Shown: in pieces, positions 1 to 8,833 of the stretch
Position numbering within the stretch: position 1 is the stretch's first letter
How the letters are laid out: each line of letters opens with the position of its first letter
Assembly: GCA_033977485.1 (NCBI GenBank)
Contig: CM066989.1
Span: forward strand, 93,143,887-93,207,886
From: Hydrangea macrophylla
Lineage: Eukaryota > Streptophyta > Magnoliopsida > Cornales > Hydrangeaceae
Direction of reading: 5' to 3'
Length of the DNA: 64,000 nt
The notes under the pieces: model-generated
What the model was told of the DNA's origin: nothing
The model's database searches: none
The model's input: only the letters and a program-made list of their open reading frames with translations
Translations under genes and position numbers: made by a program

Positions 1-581
1 GATCGAAGGCCCTCGAGAAATTTAAAAACCCTTTCTTCAGCAACCAGTTTGTTATAAGCAGTGGAATCAGTGGGACAAACTAGCTTGTAGTCCAAGAGAT
101 GATCGAGACGCTTCCAATTAGTAGATAGGGACGTGAAATATTGGAGAACACTCATCTCCCCCTGTTCAGATCGACCAATTAATCGCCTTAACTCAAATAT
201 TTGGGCAGAATTGCCCTTTCTGGAATAAATACTAGCCATGGTTTCCCAAATGTCCTGGGCAGTCGCCATGTCTAAGAATCCCTCACCAATCTCTGGTATC
301 ATCGAATGAACAAGCCAAGTCATGACAATGGAGTTTTCCATCTCCCATTTATCATAAGTGGCATCCTCGGTGCTAGGTGCGTTGATCTTACCGTTGATGT
401 ACCCCATCTTTCCTCGGCCCTTAAGAAACAATGTCACAGATTGGGACCAAGCTAGAAAGTTTTGGCCATTGAAGAGAGAAGTAGTAATCTTTAAGTTCGG
501 GTTATCAGGATGAGCAACAACAATGTTCTCAGTCCTAATGGGCTGCGAATTCACGGTCGATTTTTCAGAATCATCCGACAT
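1..581 (-). CDS. gag: Copia-A Gag, N-terminal 193 residues (partial)
   Basis: Gag capsid protein of a Ty1/copia element; it packages element RNA into cytoplasmic virus-like particles. The frame opens with ATG at 579-581 (protein begins MSDDSEKSTV) and runs without a stop to the left window edge, so it is 3'-incomplete. Visible hallmarks of the UBN2/retrotran_gag family are LFNGQNFLAWSQ near residue 38, the KGRGKMGYINGKI stretch, TYDKWEMENSIVMTWLVHSM, AQDIWETM, and a region ending FKFLEGLRS that precedes the zinc knuckle. The frame is open and undamaged over its visible length, unlike the gag of Copia-B and Copia-D. Whether the rest of the polyprotein is intact cannot be seen. Confidence 0.88.
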   Translation of the reverse strand, partial: MSDDSEKSTVNSQPIRTENIVVAHPDNPNLKITTSLFNGQNFLAWSQSVTLFLKGRGKMGYINGKINAPSTEDATYDKWEMENSIVMTWLVHSMIPEIGEGFLDMATAQDIWETMASIYSRKGNSAQIFELRRLIGRSEQGEMSVLQYFTSLSTNWKRLDHLLDYKLVCPTDSTAYNKLVAEERVFKFLEGLR

Positions 582-1165
582 CTTGAATACTCGCACAACG
601 AATACCCGCAACAATTATAGAAGGCGGAATGGGAACTGGTACCAACGGAGAGATAGCACGCAAAGAAAAAATCACAACACCATAAAGGATGCCCAAAAAC
701 TACCTGTAATCATCGGTCCATAGAAGGACCAAAAAAATACGCAGATGATTATACTCCAATCAAAACGAGAACCTACGGATGCAGCGAGAAGGAAGAACAG
801 ACGATGTAGAAGAGAATGGTGGCTGTTGGAGGTTTACAAGGCCATATAGAGGCTGCGATAGGAGTGGGCTGAGAGCTAGGAGGCTGCGGCTGATGGTGTA
901 TGGGCTGATGTGGGCTGCGGCTAGGTTTGGGAAGGGCTGGGGGGCTGCGGCTAGGCCAGTGAGGGCTGGGTGAGCTGCGGCTAGGTCAGGGGAGGGGCTT
1001 GTGGGCTGCGGCCAGGTTAGGGGAGGACTGGGGGTCTGCGACTAGGCCAGGGTGGTCTGGGTGGGCTGCGGCTGGTGGTGTTTTTGGCTGCTGGTGGTGG
1101 TGGTTGGTGGTGGGATAGTGTTTAGATGGTGTATGGTGGTGGATCTGGAAATCCACCTTGGGGAG
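582..1165 (-). other. Copia-A leader with degenerate GGGCTGCGGC repeats
   Basis: Untranslated leader between primer-binding site and gag. Between about 845 and 1110 the plus strand repeats a degenerate unit of roughly 45-50 bp built on GGGCTGCGGCTAGG, five or six times, with strong G/C strand asymmetry in an otherwise AT-rich window. Short open frames here (for example 779-973 and 1052-1246) are low-complexity products of the repeat and not genes. Copia-B has the same kind of leader. Confidence 0.6.
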
Positions 1166-1177
1166 GCTCTGATACCA
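1166..1177 (-). other. Primer-binding site of Copia-A (initiator tRNA-Met type)
   Basis: On the minus strand this reads TGGTATCAGAGC, the standard plant copia primer-binding site complementary to the 3' end of initiator tRNA-Met. It directly abuts the LTR end at 1178 and fixes the orientation of the element. Confidence 0.9.
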
Positions 1178-1366
1178 TGTAGAAAACGTATACTCAAAGG
1201 CTTAATTTTATTAGATGGATACCAATCTATATATACACAAGACTGAGATATAAAAAAGGAAAAAAAATCTCCTAATAAATAAGAAATTAAACATGGTCAA
1301 CATGACCCAAATATAAACTAACTAATAATGGAAGGAAATAATCACTAATTAAAATATATTTCAACA
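1178..1366 (-). repeat. 5' LTR of Copia-A
   Basis: The 189-bp LTR is bounded by TGTAGAAA on the left and TTTCAACA on the right (plus strand), the imperfect inverted terminal pair typical of TG...CA LTRs. The left boundary is set by the adjacent primer-binding site. The AT-rich interior should carry the element promoter. No second copy lies in the window, so its age cannot be estimated. Confidence 0.85.
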
Positions 1367-1613
1367 CATACTCATCACTTAATTTGTTAATAAATCAAAT
1401 ACTTGCCATTAACTCATGAATTCAAGGATTAGAGGTTACTCACCTTGCTAGGAGATTCAAGAACACAACTATTAGCTTACTCATACACTTCTCTTGATCC
1501 CCTACATCAGTTATTCAACATGTTTACATATAGATATGTTATGTTGTTTTCTTAATCCACACTTCTGACCAATTAAAATGGAATTAAACCATGGATTAGG
1601 AATTTACTTACCC
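1367..1613. other. AT-rich intergenic sequence
   Basis: No coding frame, repeat or RNA gene recognised between the Copia-A LTR and the Tourist-like MITE. Confidence 0.5.
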
Positions 1614-1616
1614 TTA

Positions 1617-2064
1617 GGCCCCGTTTGGATGGAGTAAGGAATGATGGCATTGGGTATCTTAATCCTGGTAATGAGATACCCAGCATAGGAATTCGATTAT
1701 TGTTGTTTGACAATTGTTGGTTATGGGGTCAAACAATCCAATCACTTTCTCATCATAATATACAAGTCAAATGCATTAATGTCACATTTAATGAAAAATG
1801 TAATAAATATTTACATATAATAGTACTAGTAACATACCTAAAATTGCATTCTTTCCTTGTTGAGTATGACTTGTCCTAATGGGAATCATAATACCACCAT
1901 TGATCAAGGGAATGAGATACCTACTCTTATTGGAATTTCATATCACATGGGAATGCAATACCCAATTACGAATCCCAATAAAATGTTGCCCTAATCATAG
2001 TAATCTCACGAATGGGAATGAGATACCCACTCTAGACCAAGATTACTGCCATCCAAACATGGCC
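1617..2064. mobile_element. Tourist-like (PIF/Harbinger) MITE with TTA target duplication
   Basis: A 448-bp non-autonomous element. The left end GGCCCCGTTTGGATGG and the right end (reverse complement GGCCATGTTTGGATGG) form terminal inverted repeats, flanked on both sides by TTA (1614-1616 and 2065-2067), the 3-bp duplication of PIF/Harbinger elements. GGCC-GTTTGG ends are common in this superfamily. Internal motifs GAATGAGATACC occur near both ends. There is no transposase; the open frames inside are incidental. Confidence 0.8.
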
Positions 2065-2261
2065 TTAAGAATCAAATTCAAGCTTCAATTTCCTTTCCGT
2101 AACTTTTCTTTCTCTTGTCCCCTTCATTTTTCTTCTCTTTTCTCCCATTCATCCCATGTTTTTATCTCAAACCCGACCTACTTGCTTGTGTAGAGAAAAG
2201 CAACTCAAATAAAAGCTTGCAAGTTTTTAACTATTTCTTCCTTTGTCTCAAAAGAAAGAAA

Positions 2262-2452
2262 TGGGGAAAATTTTCTAATGATTTATTCCTCAATATACAG
2301 CAGTATTTATATACAACCTAGATTACAAGAAAGGAAACTAAGGAAAAGGAAAGAAAAAAAGAAAAGAAATAAAAAAAAAGATCAAATTAACTCCTAAGAT
2401 CCTGTAAAAGGATTTGACTGAAATCTTATCCTATAATATCTTATTTCCAACA
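2262..2452 (-). repeat. Possible solo copia LTR
   Basis: On the minus strand this 191-bp stretch begins TGTTGGAAATAAG and ends TTTTCCCCA, with an AT-rich body resembling a short copia LTR. No matching target duplication was found, and neither primer-binding site nor polypurine tract adjoins it. The call rests on the ends and composition only. Confidence 0.35.
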
Positions 2453-3004
2453 GCCTCTCTCTCTCTCCTAGTGGCAAGAAAGCCATCTAATTCCCCATGT
2501 CTCATCCACCTACTTGCTTTGGTAGTGTAAGCTAGCACCTTACTTAAATTCATTAATCTTGATTCAGCTAATTAATCTTTTAAATTAGTTCGTTCTGTTA
2601 TCATAATCTTACGATTCACGATTCAAATCTTACGATTTGATATGATTGATCAAGAAAACGATACGATTACGTTACCTGAATCGCATAGCATCAATAATTG
2701 TATGGGAATCACAAGAATAGTACGATTCATACGAATCAGACATGTGATTCAAACGATCCACTCGATTCACTTTCTGTTCAAAGTTCTTTGAACCCAGCGA
2801 TTGCCGACTGCTTCGAAAGCCATTTCTCAACTTTATTTTTGGTTTTGTTTTTTCTTTTTTTAATATGGGCCCAAAGCTTACACTATATATATAGACTACA
2901 AGATATTGTATATTACAACCCTGTTCTAGCCTTAGGAAGACCTGTAATGGCTGACTGAAGCAAACCCACATTTTGACTTTTTTATGTAAACGAAAGGTGG
3001 TCCC
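2453..3004. other. Intergenic, AT-rich, nothing recognised
   Basis: Contains a CT-rich run at about 2453-2468 and several degenerate copies of TACGATTC-like words between 2600 and 2770. I see no gene. Open frames on both strands (2672-3028 minus, 2698-2958 plus) have no recognisable motif. Confidence 0.5.
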
Positions 3005-3010
3005 AACCCC

Positions 3011-3341
3011 TGTTGGAATGTCCCACATCGCCCATTTATGGCCCCTCTGTGCGGTTTATAAGGCTTTAGTTCCCTTCTCCTTAACACTTGGGTTATAAGG
3101 AGTTGAATGGGTTGGGCCTTACAAGTGGTATCAAAGTTTGGTTGGGCTTGTCTTCCGGCGTGCAGAGTGTCCGGCTGCTGTGGTCCAGGGTATGCCGAGT
3201 GTCCGGCTCCTGTGGTTCAGGGGGTGTGTTGGAATGTCCCACATCGCCCATTTATGGCTCCTCTGTGCGGTTTACAAGGCTTTAGCTCCCCTCTCCGTAA
3301 CACTTGGGTTTTAAGGAGTTGAATGGGGTGGACCTTACAAG
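3011..3341 (+). mobile_element. Complete TRIM (miniature LTR retrotransposon)
   Basis: Two 113-bp direct repeats (3011-3123 and 3227-3339) begin TGTTGGAATGTCCCACATCG and end CCTTACA. Directly after the first is TGGTATCAAAG (3126-3136), an initiator tRNA-Met-like primer-binding site; directly before the second is a purine-rich tract ending GGGGGTG (to 3226). The interior is about 100 bp and non-coding. This is the architecture of TRIM/SMART elements, which depend on proteins from other retrotransposons. AACCCC flanks the unit at 3005-3010 and at 3342-3347, so the inserted unit appears to end with AG at 3340-3341 rather than at the canonical CA. Confidence 0.85.
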
Positions 3342-3620
3342 AACCCCTATAAGATATATGTATATGTATTAATGTTTATAGTAAACAAAAAAACTATTTT
3401 CCTCCTTTCTCCTCTTCCCCAACCACTGGTTAAGGACCATGACATGGCTGTATTTGGATTTATCTGCCTTACATAATTGCATGTGTGTGTGTGTGTGTGT
3501 GTGTCTATATATATAGAGAGAGTGAGGTGGTTATTGTGATTTCATAGATGTATTCCATCAAATACAATAAATAAAAACATTAGCTGCACCAGACCCTCAA
3601 CGACACTCTCTCTGTCTTTC
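3342..3620. other. Intergenic with GT/TA/GA microsatellite
   Basis: A (GT)n run at about 3483-3504 passes into (TA)n and (GA)n to about 3524. No gene seen. Confidence 0.6.
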
Positions 3621-3625
3621 GATTA

Positions 3626-3777
3626 TGTTGAAACTGTATTAGCCAAAACTTAGGGTTGACAACTTGTCAAACCCCTTTTATACTACACAATAAGAAAAGA
3701 ATTAAATATTACACATGGGTCCCCTAATAATAAGAGAAATAAACAACTCATAAGAAAATAACAAATAACTCTCAACA
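3626..3777 (-). repeat. 3' LTR of Copia-B
   Basis: A 152-bp repeat with plus-strand ends TGTTGAAA and TCTCAACA. It matches 8674-8828 except for about three substitutions and an AAA indel. The flanking GATTA (3621-3625) is the left target duplication. Confidence 0.93.
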
Positions 3778-4425
3778 CTCCCCCCAAGCTGGTACAAAAA
3801 TATCTCTCATGCCCAGCTTGCCGAGAATAGCGTGAAACGGTCGACTCTCTATTCCTTTGGTCAGAACATCTGCAACCTGATCACCAGTCTTCACAAAGGG
3901 AATGCAAATAGCACCACCATTAAGCTTCTCCTTGATGAAGTGGCGATCAATCTCTACATGCTTGGTTCTATCATGTTGCACAGGATTATGAGCTATACTA
4001 ATTGCTGCTTTATTATCAAAGTATAGCCTCATGGAATCTGTATGTTCAATCTTCAAATCCTTCAATAACGACATGACCCACAGAAGTTCACAAATACCTT
4101 GAGCTATAGCCCTGAACTCAGCTTCGGCACTCGATCTTGCCACTACATTTTGTTTCTTACTTCGCTAGGTGACCAGATTTCCTCCTACAAACGTGCAGTA
4201 CCCTGACGTGGACCGTCTATCAGTAATTGAACCGGCCCAATCCGCATCAGTGTAAGCTTCCACCCTTAGATGATCATGTCTAGTGAAGTATAAGCCCTTT
4301 CTAGGTGCTGACTTCAAATACCGAAGGATCCGAAAAACAGCATCTTGGTGTGTTACTCGTGGAGAATGCATAAACTGACTGAAGACACCAACTGCGAAAG
4401 CAATATCAGGACAAGTATGAGACAA
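3772..4425 (-). pseudogene. Copia-B RNase H domain (interrupted)
   Basis: Ty1/copia RNase H, which degrades the RNA strand during reverse transcription. Two frame-aligned blocks are separated by one stop. The right block (4165-4425) carries SHTCPDIAFAVG, the acidic EAYTDADWAGS motif and STSGYCTFVGGN. The left block (3772-4143) carries SSAEAEFRAIAQG, LYFDNKAAISIA and the terminal DVLTKGI segment. Between them a Trp codon expected before RSKKQ reads TAG (near 4165), as from a G-to-A change. The frame ends inside the 3' LTR, as is usual in this group. Confidence 0.88.
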
Positions 4426-4442
4426 ATAAATAAGCTTACCAA

Positions 4443-5342
4443 CTAGTCTCTAATATCTCCCCCTGTCAACCAGTTCCCACTACTGTCATCACCAAGTTTT
4501 ATATTCTGCTCCATAGGTGTATCACACGATCTGCTACCAAGCATTCCCGTCTCTCTCAACAAATCCAGGACATATTTCCTTTGGGAAATAAATATCCCAT
4601 GTTTGGACTGAGCAAGTTCAATCCCAAGGAAGTACTTCAAAGTTCCCAAATCCTTTATTTCAAATTCAGTGGCCAACTGCTTCGTTAATTTTTCCATTTC
4701 CTCCAAGTCATCTCCTGTAAGCACAATATCATCAACATACACAATAAGGGCAGTGATCTTACCCTGTGAAGAGTGTTTAATGAATAAAGTGTGATCAGCA
4801 TAACTCTGTCTGAAACCAAACCGGAGCATAGCCTGTGTGAATCTCTCAAACCAAGCCCTTGGGGACTGTTTCAGGCCATATAACGATTTCCTCAGCCTAC
4901 ACACCTTCCCCTTTGTCTTGGAGTCCTCAAAACCAAGAGGAACATCCATGTAAACTTCCTCTTCCAAATCACCATGCAAAAAAGCGTTCTTCACATCAAA
5001 CTGGTGAAGCGGCCAATCTAACTTTGCTGCCAGGGAAAGAAGGATTCTGATTGAGTTCATTTTTGTGACTGGTGCAAAGGTCTCCTCATAGTCCACACCA
5101 TAAGTCTGGGTAAACCCTTTTGCTACCAACCGAGCTTTGTACCTGTCAATGGAACCGTCAGCCCTGTGCTTCACAGTGTACACCCACTTACACCCCACAG
5201 TCCTCTTCCCTTTAGGTAATGTCGTCAACTCCCAAGTGCCACTATTGTGAAGAGTTTTCATCTCTTCAATCATGGCACATTTCCATTTGGGATCAACAAG
5301 AGCATCCTGTACATAGTTAGGGACACTGACAGAGGAAATTTT
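4443..5342 (-). pseudogene. Copia-B reverse transcriptase domain
   Basis: RNA-dependent DNA polymerase of the element. The uninterrupted 276-residue block at 4443-5273 shows the copia RT series: [72 protein letters not shown] and the catalytic YVDD at residues 179-182. It is preceded by linker residues from about 5342. Two lesions bracket it: a TAA just upstream (5343-5345) where copia proteins normally have Ser, and a frameshift plus a CAG-to-TAG change at about 4450-4475 before the segment leading into RNase H. The YVDD core itself is intact. Confidence 0.9.
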
Positions 5343-7345
5343 TTAAAGAAAGGCCCTATAAGAAGGGGATAGATGTGAATAAGAAACAAAATTAGACATA
5401 GGATGTTGGGTGCAAGATCTAACACCCTTACGGATAGCTATGGGAACATCTAAATCATCAGACTCAAGAGAAGGGATATCCGAGGAATTACCTGAATCAT
5501 CATCACTTGGAGAGAGTGGCAGTGGGTGTGGAGTAGCAGTAGCCTCTGGAGTCTCTCTGATCTTCCTTTGACTCCATGTCCCCCTGTAATAAACCAACAA
5601 CTCATTCTCCTTCGGCCCCTCAACACTCTCTTTTTCAAGCTCCCTCTCTTCAACTCTCTCTTTTCCCCGCTCTTCAAGCCCCCTCTCCTCAACTCTCTCT
5701 GCCTCCACTTCAATCATCATAGGTAACACAGGTATCTCTTCACACTTTTGCTCCCCCTGAAGAGATGGCTGAGGTCAAGAAAGTAAGACGGCGACTCATG
5801 AAAAGTGACATCCATAGACACGATCCATTTCCTAGATGGGGGATGGTAACACTTATAACCCTTCTGAGTAGGGGAATACCCAACAAACACACACTTGATG
5901 GACCGAGGATCCAACTTCCCACGGGTAGGTGCATGATTGTGAACAAAACAGACACATCCAAAAACATGAGGGAGAATGGAGGATGTGAGAGAAGGGTGAG
6001 AAAGAATCTCAAGTGGCGTTTTCTTATGTAACACACAAGTAGGAAGACGATTAATGAGATGAGCAACTGTTAAAACTGCTTCACCCCAGTACGTACGAGG
6101 GGCATTAACCTGGAAAAGCAAGGACCGAGCAATATCTAAAAGGTGACGATTCTTGCGTTCTGCCACTCCATTCTGTTGTGGAGTGTTAGTGCAAGAAGTT
6201 TGGTGAATAATTCCCTGAGAAGAAAAATAGGCACCCAAACCAGAATCAATAAACTCACCCCCATTATCAGACCTTAAAATTTTCACTACCGCACCAAATT
6301 GAGTACACACCATTTTGTGAAAATTTTGGAAAATATATAGTACGTCCCGTTTTTCCTTCATCATATATAACCAAGTAGTACGGGAGCAATCATCAATAAA
6401 AGAAACAAACCATTGATGACCTTTCAAGGACACAGTCCGAGAAAGACCCCAAACATCAGTATGAATTAAGGCAAAAGGAACTAAGCTTTTATTATTACTA
6501 GGAGCATAAGAAGCTCTAAAATGTTTGCCAAGTTCGCAAGTATCACAAGAAATATTAGAAAGACCATTGTTTTTTACAAGAGATGGAAACATATGCCTAA
6601 GTAAAGTAAAGGAGGGGTGTCCTAATCTTCTATGCCAAAGCTCCAAGTCTTCGGCTTTATTCCTTGAATCGATGGTATGATGAGCTATTTTCTCCCTGTC
6701 ATCCAGAAGGTAAAGACCATGCTCCTCCTTACCACTGCCAATCGTCCTCCTCGTGATAAGATCCTGAAATACACAATGAGAAGGAAAAAATGTTGCACAA
6801 CAATTTAAATCACGAGTAATGCGACTCAAAGAGAGAAGATTGTGGGAAAAACTAGGAACATGTAACACAGAAGTTAAGGGCAGAGAAGGAGTGACATGAA
6901 TTAAACCTTTCCCGGAAACAGAGGAGAAGGTACCATCAGCTATCTTAACTTTATCTTGACCTGAATAAGGCTTATAATTAGAGAAAATGTTAGATGAAGG
7001 TGACATATGGTCGGAGGCACCAGAATCTATGATCCAAGGATAGGAGGAATGAGAAAGTAATGCTCTTGCGAGAGTGACTAAATTACCTGACCGGGCAAAA
7101 GACGATGAAGCACTTCCAGGTGCAGGAGAAGTACAACAGGCCATTAGATGTCGGAGAGTCTCAAGCTCAGTTGCAGACAAGGGGCTCACATCAGACGTAG
7201 GAGCATCATCACTAGGTGTAGTATCTGTAACAATAGTATGATGAGCACGGGCATTACCCCCACGGCTGCTTGAACGACCTCCACGACCCCCGGAACGACC
7301 ACCACGACCACCAGGGGGACGGCCATGGAGACTCCAGCAGGTCTG
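5343..7345 (-). pseudogene. Copia-B protease and integrase domains
   Basis: The open block 5717-7189 (490 residues) holds the aspartic protease motif WIIDSGASDHM (catalytic Asp 55), the GAG-pre-integrase segment LELWHRRLGH (residues 183-191) with CDTC zinc ligands near 215-218, and the integrase core with HTDVWG (Asp 244), LRSDNGGEF (Asp 308) and NGVAERKN (Glu 344), so the DDE triad is complete. In-frame sequence continues rightward to 7345. Left of about 5790 a one-base frameshift moves the frame to the Glu/Arg/Lys-rich linker at 5343-5729, which ends FVSYSHLSPSYRAFL. A TAA at 5343-5345 then separates it from RT. Confidence 0.9.
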
Positions 7346-8147
7346 TCAAGTATGATGAGGCTTATTGCAATAATTATAAAACAACTTAGGTCGATCAGAG
7401 GTACCAGACCCAGGCTGCTTGGTCCCCTCCCATGGCGGAACAGAGACTAAAGCTGATCTCTCGGTAGGAGTAGGGGAAATCATAATAGCACGACGACTCT
7501 CTTCATTCTGAATATAGGCAAAGGCCTCTTGTAGTGTGGGTAAACTGTCCATCCCAAGTACCCGACTACGAACACCATCATAATCCGGGTGAAGTCCCTG
7601 AAGAAATTTGAAGACCCTTTGCTTCTCAAGTAACATGCGATATTCCGCAGCATCAGTAGGACAAACTGGCTGATCGTCCTGGAGATGATCTACCCGATCC
7701 CAACTGGTAGTAAGAAAGGTAAAATATTTGGTGACTGTCAACTCACCTTGCTCTGAACGATCAATGGAGCGTGTCAACTCAAACTCCTGGGCATAGTTCC
7801 CCTTTCTAGAGAAGGTAGAGGCAACTGTATCCCAAATGTCACGAGCAGTCTTCATTTGGTAGAAGCTCTCTCCAATCTCAGGGACCATTGAATTAATTAA
7901 CCAAGCCATGATAAGAGAATTCTCAATTTCCCACTTATCGTAGCCCGGATCAGTAGTAGCAGGGGCCTGAACGCGTCCATCAAGATGTCCCATCTTCCCT
8001 CGACCCTTTCAAGTAAAGATCCATCGCTTGTGACCAAGTCAAGTAATTCTGGCCATTGAACAGGATGGTAGTAATTTTGAGATTGGGATCCAGTGGTGTC
8101 ACCACGTTCTGAACTGTTCCAGACAACGGTTTCTCTGTTTCTGTCAT
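7346..8147 (-). pseudogene. gag: Copia-B Gag (frameshift, nonsense, altered zinc knuckle)
   Basis: Gag of Copia-B. The natural start is ATG at 8145-8147 (MTETEKPLSG...), followed by LFNGQNYLTWSQAMDLYLKG. An extra T in the run 8007-8009 then shifts the frame; the correct frame resumes as MGHLDGRVQAP at 7993. The UBN2 core follows (ARDIWDTVASTFSRKGNYAQ, FKFLQGLHPDYDGV). The zinc knuckle is damaged twice: the first Cys is Tyr (KLFYNYCNKPHHT), and the next codon, normally Arg, is TGA at 7346-7348. Capsid function is therefore lost in this copy. Confidence 0.9.
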
Positions 8148-8661
8148 AGTTCGGATGCACGAAGGGAAAACCCAATAAAGAGGAAGGGAAACGGAGAAGA
8201 TGGGAACTATCGGATCAACACGATCTAATCAAGGTCCATAAAGGACTAGAAAAACAAACTGAAATTAATTTCCAATCAAAACAAGAGAATCGTAATGATT
8301 TTGAGGTGAGAAGGAAAGTATAGGAGAAGAAAAAGGGACCTAGGTTGCTGCGGCTAGGTCAGTGTGGCTGTGGTGGGTGTCGGCCTGAGGTGTATAGGGT
8401 GGGAAAGGGTTGTGGTTGGTTGGGGTGGACTGTTTTAGGTCATAGGGTGCTGCGGCTGGGCAGTGGGGGCAGTGTGGAGCTTCGGCGAAGGCAGTGGGGG
8501 CTGGGATGTCTCCGGCGCTGGTCTGGGAGAGGGCTAGAGGTAGCGGCTAGGTCATAGGGTGGTTGAGATGATCAAGAAGGTGGCGACGTAGGGTTGGGAT
8601 GGTGGCTAGTGGTGGTGGCGCAAGCAGTAATGGTGGTGGTGGTGGTGGTTAGGATTAGATG
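8148..8661 (-). other. Copia-B leader with GC-rich repeats
   Basis: Untranslated leader between primer-binding site and gag. As in Copia-A, the plus strand from about 8340 to 8560 carries degenerate GGCTGCGGCTAGG-like words, and 8590-8652 carries GGTGGT triplet repeats. The plus-strand frame at 8345-8557 is a by-product of this composition. Confidence 0.6.
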
Positions 8662-8673
8662 GCTCTGATACCA
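8662..8673 (-). other. Primer-binding site of Copia-B
   Basis: The minus strand reads TGGTATCAGAGC, complementary to the 3' end of initiator tRNA-Met, immediately next to the 5' LTR. Confidence 0.92.
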
Positions 8674-8828
8674 TGTTGAAACTGTATTAGCCAAAACTTA
8701 GGGTTGACAACTTGTCAAACCCCTTTTATATTACACAATAAGAAAAGAATTAAATATTACACATGGGTCCCCTAATAATAAGAGAAATAAAAAACAACTC
8801 AAAAGAAAATAACAAATAACTCTCAATA
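8674..8828 (-). repeat. 5' LTR of Copia-B
   Basis: A 155-bp copy of the repeat at 3626-3777. Its outer end reads TCTCAATA instead of TCTCAACA, a change in the terminal CA. It is followed by GATTA (8829-8833), the right target duplication. Confidence 0.92.
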
Positions 8829-8833
8829 GATTA

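Larger units (their letters stand above)
1..1366 (-). mobile_element. Copia-A: 5' part of a Ty1/copia retrotransposon, cut by the window edge
   Basis: Minus-strand LTR retrotransposon of which only the 5' part lies in the window. From right to left it has a 5' LTR (1178-1366), a primer-binding site matching the 3' end of initiator tRNA-Met (1166-1177), a G-rich leader (582-1165) and the start of gag (581 to 1). The protease, integrase, RT and 3' LTR would lie left of base 1. The layout and gag sequence closely resemble Copia-B at 3626-8828, so the two belong to related subfamilies. The right-hand target duplication would begin with CATAC (1367), but its partner is outside the window. Confidence 0.9.
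3626..8828 (-). mobile_element. Copia-B: structurally complete Ty1/copia element, TSD GATTA
   Basis: A 5203-bp minus-strand LTR retrotransposon flanked by GATTA on both sides (3621-3625 and 8829-8833). From right to left: 5' LTR (8674-8828), primer-binding site TGGTATCAGAGC (8662-8673), G-rich leader, gag, protease, integrase, reverse transcriptase, RNase H, a polypurine tract (3778-3788; minus strand CTTGGGGGGAG) and the 3' LTR (3626-3777). Domain order PR-INT-RT-RH is that of Ty1/copia. The polyprotein is interrupted by several stops and frameshifts, so this copy cannot be autonomous. The LTRs differ by about three substitutions and one 3-bp indel, so insertion is fairly recent. Confidence 0.95.

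Noticed and set aside
1625..2193. Two plus-strand frames in the 1.6-2.2 kb region
   Set aside because: They lie mostly inside a Tourist-like MITE defined by terminal inverted repeats and TTA duplications.
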